NCBI GenBank assembly: GCA_963691815.1
Contig: OY829645.1
Coordinates: 12,216,556-12,280,555 of the forward strand
Reading direction: 5' to 3'
Length of the DNA: 64,000 bases
Source of the DNA: Echiichthys vipera
Lineage: Eukaryota; Chordata; Actinopteri; Perciformes; Trachinidae
A program made the position numbers and the translations under genes. This document shows, piece by piece, positions 45,819 through 55,489 of this stretch; positions within the stretch are counted from its first letter, which is position 1, and every line of letters begins with the position of its first letter. The notes beneath the pieces are model-generated. The model was not told the DNA's origin. It ran no database searches and worked only from the letters and a program-made list of their open reading frames with translations.

Positions 45819-46201
45819 GGTAGTGAAATAGTCACCACCTAATATAACTTTTAATGACTGATGTTTGCAATGATTTTCTGAAAAAACAGACGACAGAACT
45901 ATCCTACGTCAAAACTCGCCCGCTGACTGAATGAATGAGGAAATCAAACACCGTGTGTGGCTGAAAGAGGGAGGAGACAGAGAGAAAGTCAAGGTTTTCT
46001 GAGAAAAACCTGGTCCCGACCAGGTTAGTTTCAGAGAGCATGTTACCATGGTAACTGACCGAGAGGTTAAGTTACCTCTCTTTGTGAAACAGGCTAGAGT
46101 TACCCCTCTCTCTGGTTTGAGTTACCTCCCTTTGTGAAACGGAAAACTTCTCAGGGTTAACAGACTCTTTCACTAAACCTGCTTTGTGAAACAGGCCCCA
46201 G

Positions 46202-47040
46202 GATGAGTAAATCGGACTATGTGGAAAGTACTTCAGCAAAAACACTAGCTGCGTGTTAAACGCAACCTTTGCTAACGGCAGATAGCAGAGTAGATGCCCT
46301 GGTCCACGCAGCTCGGTGAGGACGGCATGTCTCACCTCATCTGGATGTGAACAGTTTTCTTCGGTACAACCCTGCTTCTCTCAAACGTGACTTTCATTAT
46401 GTACTGCTACACTACGTGTATGGGGCTGTAACAAACAGCAGGAGAGTGAGGACAGAGAGAGAACTCATTTATTATCTTTACTTTATCACATTTTCTAGAC
46501 CAAGTGAAGCTAACAAACACTGATGTTGAGGGTCCAGCAGCTTTTGCACCAGCAAAACTTAAAACACAAGACTGGATCTTTTTGAAATATGAATGTGGAT
46601 GTGCCAAATGGTCAAAAGTAAAAAAGAAAAAAAAGATGTATCCATTTAAAACTAGAAAGCACTCATTAGATTTGGACAATCCTAAATTAACAATTTTATT
46701 ATTAGAAAAATGTTTTAATTGATCAAAATACATAGACAATCATGAGATATATGCAACATTTTTTCTCAACGTAGTAAAATATGCAAACGTGAATAGTGAC
46801 AAAGGTAAAAACAAACATCTTGCAATGTTTTAGTAAACATTTTTTTTATTCATATGAATTTTAGACTTTGGTCTGACTTTTTCATGACGAATAATAGTAA
46901 CATAATGCAGTTCACAATGTAATCATTTGTGAAGAAATACAGAAGTAAAGAAAATATAGTAAAAAACACATTTTTTTAAGGTCACTTCTGTTTTTGCACT
47001 ATTTGGTCATATTTATTTATTCAATTCTATATTATCACAA
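46202..47040. other. No gene seen
   Basis: No coding region is supported. A Lys-rich ORF at 46504-46722 arises from A-rich sequence. Confidence 0.35.
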
Positions 47041-47260
47041 AACAAACAAAACAAGAACAACTGCACTATATCATGTGAATATGTAAATATGTCTATTTCT
47101 ATTTCTTCCCTTTTTAAATTTAACTTTATTGCTTATTTTTGGTATTTTTTATCTTTTGTCTTATTTTCTATTATGTTTCTGCTTGTAGTATTCTGTTGCT
47201 GCTGTGACGAATTTTGCGGTCTGCAGGACATTAAAGGTTTTCTGATTCTGATTCTGATTC
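47041..47260 (+). mobile_element. 5'-truncated LINE tail (L2-like)
   Basis: AT-rich 3' UTR-like sequence ends in GGACATTAAAGGTTTTCTGA followed by CTGATT repeats up to 47260. This is the typical end of a fish L2-type element. The complete L2 begins directly after it. Confidence 0.5.
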
Positions 47261-50200
47261 CGGTTCCGGCGCTGTGTAAAGCGGCAGCCAGCAACAGTTG
47301 CTCCCTCTCCTTTCCGCACTTTTTTGCTATTTTATCTTATTTTACTGTCTTTTTATTGAGTACTTTTTCCTGTAAGTCGTAGTGCTAACCTTAGCCAACT
47401 ATGTTCGTGAACTTTCTTACGTGTTTTTTGTCCGTTTGTCTCATTCTTGGGACTATTTTTGCCGACCGCGTCTCCGTCTGGACGCAACAATGCGGCGGCT
47501 CCTTTGTTTACACCCGTGAACAGCTGTTGTCGCTAACACCAACGGCGCTAATGCGGGAGAGGCCTGAAATCCCCAAAGAACTGAGGAGAAAGTACAGGGG
47601 ATGTAAGGCTGGACGTAAACAACGGGAAAAGAAGAGGAGATATAAACCATCTCTCCCTTCCATCACCATGGGGAACGTGAGGTCGCTGGCTAACAAGATG
47701 AACGAGCTGGCGGGCCTGGTGAAGACTCAGTGGATGTATCGTGTGAGCAGTGTGCTGTGTTTCACGGAGACGTGGCTCCATGAGGACATCCCGGACTCGA
47801 ACGTAACTGTGGACGGCTTTCAGACTGTTCGGGCGGACAGGAGTCACCGTGAGAGTGGCAAGAGGAAAGGTGGGGGACTTGCTATTCTTATTAACAACAA
47901 GTGGTGTCATCCTGGACACGTTACTGTAAAGGAGCGTGTGTGTAGCCCGGACATTGAGCTGCTTGCCGTGAGTCTGAGGCCATATTATCTGCCGAGGGAG
48001 TTTTCACACGTGATCGTTCTGGTTGTTTACGTTCCTCCGACTGCAAACGCGGCGCGCGCGAGTGACGTCATCCACACCGTCGTCGCGGGACTTCAGACAC
48101 GGCACCCAGACGCATTCATTGCAATATCTGGGGACTTCAACCACATCACTCTGGCTGCAACACTGCCCACTTTCAAGCAGTTTGTGGACTGTCCCACCAG
48201 GGAAAACAAGACACTGGACCTGCTGTATGCTAATGTTAAGGAGGCTTACAGCTCCACTGCCCTTCCTCCTCTTGGAAGATCAGATCACAACCTCATCCAT
48301 CTGCAGCCCCTGTATAAGCCCCAAGTCCAGCGGCTTCCTGTGACCACCAGGACTGTGAGGAGATGGTCACAGGAGACTGACGAAGCTTTACAGGGTTGCT
48401 TTGAACTCACAGACTGGGATTTGCTCTGTAATTCACATGGGGAGGACCTTGATGATCTCACGGACTGCATAACAGGGTACATCAATTTCTGTGTGGACAG
48501 CGTTGTTCCTACAGAGACTGTACTCTGTTTCCCAAATAACAAGCCGTGGGTCACCAGAGACATCAAGGTCCTGCTGAATGCGAAGAAGAGGGCCTTCAGA
48601 GAGGGGGACAGAGAGCAGATGAGGCAGGTCCAGAGGGAGCTGAAGGAGAGGATCCAACAGGGCAAAGACACCTACAGGAGGAAGCTGGAGCACAAACTCC
48701 AGCAGAACAACTTAAAGGACGTGTGGAGCGGCATGAGGAGCATCACTGGCTACAAACCATCTGGTAGCCAGACGGTAGGAGGTGGTACTGAACGTGCCAA
48801 TGAGCTAAATCTGTTCTTCAACAGATTTGATGAAAGGGCTCAGGACCACCTCCCCACGGCTCCTCTACAACCACCCACCTCCAAACCTCCAACCCTGCTG
48901 ACACCTCCCCCTCAATTCCTTCCTGATTTTGCCCTACCTGTCCCCTCCCCCCCGCCATCACCTCTCTCCACCCCCACCAACACACACAGCAGACAGACCT
49001 TCACTGCAGAGCAGGTGAGGAAGGAGCTGTGCAGACTCCGCCCAGGCAAGGCAGCGGGTCCCGACGGTGTCAGCCCGAGGGTCCTCAAAACTTGTGCGAT
49101 CCAGCTGTGTGGAGTCCTGCAGTACATCTACAACCTCAGCCTGAGTCTCGAGAAGGTCCCTGTGCTGTGGAAGACATCCTGCCTGGTACCATTACCAAAG
49201 AAGGTGCGTCCCAGCACCTCAGAAGACTACAGACCGGTGGCGCTGACGTCGCACCTGATGAAGTCCCTGGAGAGGCTGGTTCTTTCACTTCTTCGGCCCC
49301 TGGTCAGCTCATCACTGGACCCTCTACAGTTTGCCTACCAGCCGAGACTAGGAGTGGAGGATGCTATCATCTTCCTGCTCAACCGTGCCTGCGCCCACCT
49401 GGACAGAGCGGGGACCACAGTGAGAATCTTGTTCATGGACTTCTCAAGTGCGTTCAACACCATCCGGCCTGCTCTGCTGGGACGGAAGCTGACGGCGATG
49501 CAGGTGGACCCTCCCCTGGTTTCCTGGATTACGGATTACTTGACGGGTCGACCACAGTATGTCAGACTGCAGGACGGAGTGTCTGACACCGTGGTCTGCA
49601 GCACTGGAGCTCCACAGGGTACTGTTCTTTCCCCATTTCTGTTCACCCTGTACACCTCAGACTTTCAGTTCCTCTCTGAGTCCTGCCACCTGCAGAAGTT
49701 TGCTGACGATTCTGCAATTGTTGGCTGTGTCAGTGAGGGGAAGGAGGAGGAGTACAGGTGCGTTGTGGACTCCTTTGTCGACTGGTGTGCAGCTAATCAC
49801 CTGATTCTAAACGCCACCAAGACAAAGGAGCTAGTGGTGGATTTCCGCAGGAGTAAATCTGCCCCCACACCCATCTCCATCAACGGACTGACTGTGGATG
49901 TTGTCCAGGATTACAAATATCTTGGAGTACACCTGGACAACAAACTGGACTTTTCCAAGAACACTGAGGCTGTTTACAAGAAGGGCCAGAGTCGTCTCTA
50001 TTTCCTGAGGAGGCTCCGGTCATTCAATGTTTGTAACACCATGCTGAGGATGTTCTACCAGTCAGTGGTAGCCAGTGCCATCTTCTTTGCTGTTGTGTGC
50101 TGGGGCAGCAGACTGAGGGCAGCAGACGCAAAGAGGATCAGTAAGATCATCAGGAAGGCTGGCTCCGTCCTGGGGGTCACACTGGACTCTTTGGTGGCGG

Positions 50201-51050
50201 TGTCTGAGAGGAGGATGCTGTCTAAACTGCACAGCATCCTGGACAATAACTCTCACCCTCTCCACCAGCTGCTGACCTCCAGCAAAAGCACATTCAGCCA
50301 TAGACTCATTCTCCCCCGGTGTAATACTGAACGCCGGAGGAAGTCTTTTCTTCCGGCGGCCATCAAACTTTATAATTCATCTCGCCCCAGTCAGGTAAGG
50401 AACAGTGGAGACACTGTATCCTGAAATGTCACTTTGTCACTTTATACCATCACTGCATCACTTTATTCAGTTGTACTTTATTCAGTTGTACTGTCACTTA
50501 CTTCAGTAAGTAATGCTGCTATACGACACTGTCACTTTATATCACCACTACATCACTTTATTTATTTATTAATGGTTTACTGTAACTATCTGCTGATATA
50601 CTTACTGTGCTTTAGGACATGCTGCTACATTTCACTGTGGTTTACTGTAACTGACTTAAGTACGAAATGCTGCTACACTCCACTGTGCCATACTGTCACT
50701 TAGTTCTGTAGGACATGCTGCCACATTTTTAACATTTTTAACACTTATAACTTATCGCTCCTTCTCACTTATTTAGTTTGTACTTATTTTATTTCAATCT
50801 GCTGCTAAACTGCACGCTGCGTATTGTTGTATATTGTATATACCTACGCTTAACCACGACGTCTGTTGCACTCTGTCACACTTGGTTCATTGCTTGATTT
50901 ATCTGATGTTAGCTTTATTTTGATTTGATTTATGTTTATGCTTATTGTTACTCTGATCCTTTTCCGCCTTTGTATCGAAACTGTTGCACAATAATTTCCC
51001 TCGGGATAAATAAAGCTTCTTGAATCTTGAATCTTGAATTGAATTGAATT
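47261..51050 (+). mobile_element. L2/Maui-like LINE, apparently complete
   Basis: The element runs from GGCGCTGTGTAAAGCGGCAG near 47268 through one long ORF to a 3' UTR with ATTTCCCTCGGGATAAATAA and a tail of TTGAATC/TTGAATTGAA repeats (51017-51050). AATAAA lies at 51009-51014. The 5' end matches the complement of the decayed copy near 38600 (GCGCTGTAGGAG type), supporting a full-length 5' end. No target duplication is evident, because it seems to have inserted into the microsatellite tail of another LINE. Confidence 0.8.
47401..50424 (+). CDS. L2-type LINE polyprotein: AP endonuclease and reverse transcriptase
   Basis: This protein would nick target DNA and copy the element RNA there (target-primed reverse transcription). 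Residues 1-50 are hydrophobic and poorly conserved; Met51 (47551), before the Lys/Arg-rich segment, is a plausible alternative start. Endonuclease, about 90-300: MGNVRSLANK, Glu in FTETWL (123), SGDFNH (243-248), GRSDHN (292-297). Linker, about 330-470. RT: GKAAGPDG (549-556), YRPVALTSHLMKSLERL, FMDFSSAFN (678-686), GAPQGTVLSPFLF, catalytic FADD (767-770), YKYLGVHLD. A C-terminal domain follows. All catalytic blocks are present and the 1007-codon frame has no stop. Whether it is still active cannot be told from sequence alone. The length agrees with single-ORF L2/CR1-type LINEs. Confidence 0.85.
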   Translation: MFVNFLTCFLSVCLILGTIFADRVSVWTQQCGGSFVYTREQLLSLTPTALMRERPEIPKELRRKYRGCKAGRKQREKKRRYKPSLPSITMGNVRSLANKMNELAGLVKTQWMYRVSSVLCFTETWLHEDIPDSNVTVDGFQTVRADRSHRESGKRKGGGLAILINNKWCHPGHVTVKERVCSPDIELLAVSLRPYYLPREFSHVIVLVVYVPPTANAARASDVIHTVVAGLQTRHPDAFIAISGDFNHITLAATLPTFKQFVDCPTRENKTLDLLYANVKEAYSSTALPPLGRSDHNLIHLQPLYKPQVQRLPVTTRTVRRWSQETDEALQGCFELTDWDLLCNSHGEDLDDLTDCITGYINFCVDSVVPTETVLCFPNNKPWVTRDIKVLLNAKKRAFREGDREQMRQVQRELKERIQQGKDTYRRKLEHKLQQNNLKDVWSGMRSITGYKPSGSQTVGGGTERANELNLFFNRFDERAQDHLPTAPLQPPTSKPPTLLTPPPQFLPDFALPVPSPPPSPLSTPTNTHSRQTFTAEQVRKELCRLRPGKAAGPDGVSPRVLKTCAIQLCGVLQYIYNLSLSLEKVPVLWKTSCLVPLPKKVRPSTSEDYRPVALTSHLMKSLERLVLSLLRPLVSSSLDPLQFAYQPRLGVEDAIIFLLNRACAHLDRAGTTVRILFMDFSSAFNTIRPALLGRKLTAMQVDPPLVSWITDYLTGRPQYVRLQDGVSDTVVCSTGAPQGTVLSPFLFTLYTSDFQFLSESCHLQKFADDSAIVGCVSEGKEEEYRCVVDSFVDWCAANHLILNATKTKELVVDFRRSKSAPTPISINGLTVDVVQDYKYLGVHLDNKLDFSKNTEAVYKKGQSRLYFLRRLRSFNVCNTMLRMFYQSVVASAIFFAVVCWGSRLRAADAKRISKIIRKAGSVLGVTLDSLVAVSERRMLSKLHSILDNNSHPLHQLLTSSKSTFSHRLILPRCNTERRRKSFLPAAIKLYNSSRPSQVRNSGDTVS

Positions 51051-52194
51051 AGGGGATCACTACCACCCTGATAAAACTGTTGTATTAAACACTGACAATA
51101 AATAAACAATGTAGTCAAACACAAGGGCCCTGCAATGAATTCAATATGCATGACGTTTATGATGTGTTTGTTCAAACTGTTAAAGAGATGCTTTAACTTT
51201 ATTGTTTTTTATGAGTCTGCAGTTGAATCATATTTGAGGTGTTTATGAGTCTAGCTTTACTGAGATGAGTTCATCACATTATGTCATTAAGATTATCATA
51301 TAATATTATATTTGAGGTCAGAGGGACTAGTAGAGTTGTGTCGGACTGCATTATACTCAGTGGTGTTATTTTACACAGCATCATGTCAGTGGAGTGGATC
51401 TGTTTACTATAGAACATGTACAGTCAACAGTTCATGCTAGATAGCAGAGTAATGCACATGTTTTTGTTGTGAATCTACAACACTAACAGCTCTGTAACTG
51501 TAGGTGCATCTGTCCCTACATTAATGTTACCGTCTCTCCATTAAACTTAGAAACTGACGCTAACACACCAACATCGCTGTTAACGTTACGTGCCTGATAG
51601 CTCCGTCTAACTGACTGTGGGCTGTCTGGGCCCAGGCAATAACAGTCCTTACAACCGTAAATTATAAATACATTAACTGTGCAAACATAATCTGAAACTA
51701 AAGCTCTGTAACTACACTTCCGGTTTTTAACATGAGCGAACTGATGTTACAGATTTCGCCGGGTTAACCTGTAACGTTAGGTTTGATAAAATCCGATGCT
51801 AACCGCTAATGCGGGCTAACAATAGCGTTAGCTTGTTAGCTGGTGTGTTTCGGCTGCTTTACAGCAAGAGTACTAACCACACTTCGGTTCTTATGACTGA
51901 AACACGTATGCTGGTTTATGTGGACGCTGACAAACATAAAGAAATTAAGCTTACGATGCACAGTTCATTTTTTCGTCCAGCTGAATCTTCACGGCCATTG
52001 CCATCCCTCCCACCGGGGTGTCGACAGCATCGGAGGCTGAGGAGCTGCTGCACTGAAGGAGGTGCAGCAGCTGTCTGCCTCACATGTGTGTCGGTGTCGG
52101 CTTCAATATCTCACTCTGAAACCCCTCATATCACCGGGAAAATCAGAGCGCCCTAACATTACACGGCCATGTAGAGCTGCAGCGGATTTCCATC
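51051..52194. other. No gene seen; possibly part of the minisatellite-bearing element
   Basis: The right part (51500-52190) is richer in CpG and in GTTAGC/GTTAACG motifs. A 115-codon ORF at 51809-52156 has no recognisable domain. Because 52195 onward matches the 44.1 kb repeat, this stretch may be the inner part of the same element. Confidence 0.3.
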
Positions 52195-55085
52195 GCTCCT
52201 TCCTGTTAAAAGACGGACAATCCGTCTGTCCAATCAGGAGGGTCCATCCTCTGACCAGAGATACCCTTTTCGGTAAAAGTTAATGTTGAGATTTCCAATT
52301 TGTCGTTGTGGTTTTGGGATTTGTCGTTGTGGTTTTGGGAATTGTCGTTGTGGTTTTGGATTTGTCGTTGTGGTTTTGGATTTGTCGTTGTGGTTTTGGA
52401 TTCGTCGTTGTGGTTTCGGATTTGTCGTTGTGGTTTCAGATTTGTCGTTGTGGTTTCAGATTTGTCGTTGTGGTTTCAGATTTGTCGTTGTGGTTTTGGA
52501 TTTGTCGTTGTGGTTTTGGGATTTGTTGTTGTGGTTTCGGATTTGTCGTTGTGGTTTCAGATTTGTCGTTGTGGTTTTAGATTTGTCGTTGTGGTTTGAG
52601 ATCTGTCGTGGTTTTGGATTTGTCGTTGTGGTTTTGGATTTGTTGTTGTGGTTTTGGGATTTGTCGTTGTGGTTTTGGATTTGTCGTTGTGGTTTTGGGA
52701 TTTGTCGTTGTGGTTTTGGGATTTGTCGTTGTGGTTTTGGGATTTGTCGTTGTGGTTTTGGATTTGTCGTTGTGGTTTTGGGATTTGTCGTTGTGGTTTT
52801 GGATTTGTCGTTGTGGTTTTGGGATTTGTCGTTGTGGTTTTGGATTTGTCGTTGTGGTTTTGGGATTTGTCGTTGTGGTTTTGGATTTGTCGTTTTGGTT
52901 TTGGGATTTGTCGTTGTGGTTTTGGATTTGTCGTTTTGGTTTTGGGATTTATCGTTGTGGTTTTGGATTTGTCGTTGTGGTTTCAGATTTGTCGTTGTGG
53001 TTTCAGATTTGTCGTTGTGGTTTTGGATTTGTCGTTGTGGTTTTGGGATTTGTTGTTGTGGTTTCGGATTTGTCGTTGTGGTTTCAGATTTGTCGTTATG
53101 GTTTTAGATTTGTCGTTGTGGTTTTGGATTTGTCGTTGTGGTTTTGGGATTTGTCGTTGTGGTTTTGGATTTGTCGTTGTGGTTTTGGGATTTGTCGTTG
53201 TGGTTTTGGATTTGTCGTTGTGGTTTTGGGATTTGTCGTTGTGGTTTTGGATTTGTCGTTGTGGTTTTGGGATTTGTCGTTGTGGTTTTGGATTTGTCGT
53301 TGTGGTTTTGGGATTTGTCGTTGTGGTTTTGGATTTGTCGTTGTGGTTTTGGGATTTTTCTTTGTGGTTTTGGATTTGTCGTTGTGGTTTTGGGATTTGT
53401 CGTTGTGGTTTTGGATTTGTCGTTGTGGTTTTGGGATTTGTCGTTGTGGTTTTGGATTTGTCGTTGTGGTTTTGGGATTTGTCGTTGTGGTTTTGGATTT
53501 GTCGTTTTGGTTTTGGGATTTGTCGTTGTGGTTTTGGATTTGTCGTTTTGGTTTTGGGATTTGTCGTTGTGGTTTTGGATTTGTCATTTTGGTTTCAGAT
53601 TTGTCGTTGTGGTTTTGGATTTGTCGTTGTGGTTTTGGGATTTGTCGTTGTGGTTTTGGATTTGTCGTTGTGGTTTTGGGATTTGTCGTTGTGGTTTTGG
53701 ATTTGTCGTTGTGGTTTTGGGATTTGTCGTTGTGGTTTTGGATTTGTCGTTGTGGTTTTGGGATTTGTCGTTGTGGTTTTGGATTTGTCGTTTTGGTTTC
53801 AGATTTGTCGTTGTGGTTTTGGATTTGTCGTTGTGGTTTCAGATTTGTCGTTGTGGTTTCAGATTTGTCGTTGTGGTTTTGGATTTGTCGTTGTGGTTTT
53901 GGGATTTGTTGTTGTGGTTTCGGATTTGTCGTTGTGGTTTCAGATTTGTCGTTATGGTTTTAGATTTGTCGTTGTGGTTTTGGATTTGTCGTTGTGGTTT
54001 TGGGATTTGTCGTTGTGGTTTTGGATTTGTCGTTGTGGTTTTGGGATTTGTCGTTGTGGTTTTGGATTTGTCATTGTGGTTTTGGGATTTGTCGTTGTGG
54101 TTTTGGATTTGTCGTTTTGGTTTCAGATTTGTCGTTGTGGTTTTGGATTTGTCGTTGTGGTTTCAGATTTGTCGTTGTGGTTTCAGATTTGTCGTTGTGG
54201 TTTTGGATTTGTCGTTGTGGTTTTGGGATTTGTTGTTGTGGTTTCGGATTTGTCGTTGTGGTTTCAGATATGTCGTTATGGTTTTAGATTTGTCGTTGTG
54301 GTTTTGGATTTGTCGTTGTGGTTTTGGGATTTGTCGTTGTGGTTTTGGATTTGTCGTCGTGGTTTTGGATTTGTCGTTGTGGTTTTGGGATTTGTCGTTG
54401 TGGTTTTGGATTTGTCGTTTTGGTTTTGGGATTTGTCGTTGTGGTTTTGGATTTGTCGTTTTGGTTTTGGGATTTATCGTTGTGGTTTTGGATTTGTCGT
54501 TTTGGTTTCAGATTTGTCGTTGTGGTTTTGGATTCGTCGTTGTGGTTTCAGATTTGTCGTTGTGGTTTTGGATTTGTCGTTGTGGTTTCAGATTTGTCGT
54601 TGTGGTTTCAGATTTGTCGTTGTGGTTTTGGATTTGTTTTTGTGGTTTTGGGATTTGTTGTTGTGGTTTCGGATTTGTCGTTGTGGTTTCAGATTTGTTG
54701 TTATGGTTTTAGATTTGTCGTTGTGGTTTTGGATTTGTCGTTGTGGTTTTGGGATTTGTCGTTGTGGTTTTGGATTTGTCGTTGTGGTTTTGGGATTTGT
54801 CGTTGTGGTTTTGGATTTGTCGTTGTGGTTTTGGGATTTGTCGTTGTGGTTTTGGATTTGTCGTTGTGGTTTTGGGATTTGTCGTTGTGGTTTTGGATTT
54901 GTCGTTGTGGTTTCAGATTTGTCGTTGTGGTTTCGGATTTGTCGTTGTGGTTTTGGGATTTTTCTTTGTGGTTTTGGATTTGTCGTTGTGGTTTTGGGAT
55001 TTGTCGTTGTGGTTTTGGATTTGTCGTTGTGGTTTTGGGATTTGTCGTTGTGGTTTTGGATTTGTCGTTGTGGTTTTTGAGATTT
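52195..55085 (+). repeat. 2.8 kb minisatellite, 20/21-bp unit, with higher-order structure
   Basis: After a flank shared with the 44.1 kb copy (GTCTGTCCAATCAGGAGGGT, then CGGTAAAAGTTAATGTTGAG), about 135 units follow from about 52292. Two main forms alternate: TTTTGGATTTGTCGTTGTGG (20 bp) and TTTTGGGATTTGTCGTTGTG plus G (21 bp), giving a 41-bp double unit, with TTTCAG and TTTCGG variants. A diagnostic GTTATGGTTTTAG variant recurs near 53095, 53951, 54275 and 54701. Nearly every unit holds one CpG (TCGT). The long ORFs on both strands come from the repeat. Confidence 0.95.
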
Positions 55086-55089
55086 GGAT

Positions 55090-55364
55090 TTGTTCTCCCT
55101 GTGTCTGCGTGGGTTTCCTCCGGGTTCTCCGGTTTCTCCCATAATCCAAAGACATGCACGTGTCAGGTTAATTGATGACTCTAAAATTGCCCGTAGGTGT
55201 GAATGGTTGTCTGTCTCTGTACGTCTCTATGTGCCCTGTGATAGACTGGCGTCCTGTCCAGGGTGTACCCTGCCTCACGCCCGATGTCAGCTGGGATCGG
55301 CTCCAGCGACCCCGACCCTGGGATAAGCGGTTGAAGATGAATGAATGAATGAAAGAACAACCAT
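55090..55364 (+). mobile_element. tRNA-like SINE, copy 3, 5' truncated at the minisatellite
   Basis: The sequence enters the SINE at TGTTCTCCCTGTGTCTGCGT, that is, without the A and B boxes, and continues to GGATAAGCGGTTGAAGATGA and ATGAATGAATGAA. Its missing 5' part is not found left of the array, so it was lost or never present. Confidence 0.75.
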
Positions 55365-55489
55365 CATGTTTTCTGTGATGGTTAAATTTGCTAAATAAAT
55401 TGTCTTCTGTCACAACACTCGTAGTTCAGATCCACAAACATCCAGGAGAGGTCAGCTGCTTGAAAGACTAAGGGCAGGGGTAGCAGATA

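Larger units (their letters stand above)
44458..46198. mobile_element. PIF/Harbinger-type transposon derivative with CAG target duplication
   Basis: GGGTCTGTTTCACAAAGCAG at the left and CTGCTTTGTGAAACAGGCCC at the right are inverted with one mismatch. CAG flanks both ends (44455-44457 and 46199-46201); a 3-bp CWG target is known for a zebrafish Harbinger family. A Myb/SANT-like exon (plus strand) and a transposase N-terminus (minus strand) face each other inside. Part of the interior is duplicated. Confidence 0.75.

Noticed and set aside
51500..52190. CpG-richer region as a host gene promoter
   Set aside because: No exon follows on either side. The neighbouring repeat homology makes an element-internal origin more likely.
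52292..55085. CRISPR-like regular array
   Set aside because: Units are contiguous without unique spacers and the genome is eukaryotic; it is a minisatellite.
52292..55085. Telomere-like or G-quadruplex array because of TTTTGGG runs
   Set aside because: G runs are only two or three bases and the unit contains TCGTTGTGG, so it does not match vertebrate TTAGGG; four-tract quadruplexes are unlikely.
52283..55175. Several overlapping ORFs of 280-810 codons on the plus strand and Asn/Gln-rich ORFs on the minus strand
   Set aside because: They follow from a 20/21-bp repeat without stop codons in several frames. The translation is a monotonous repeat and all frames are equally open.
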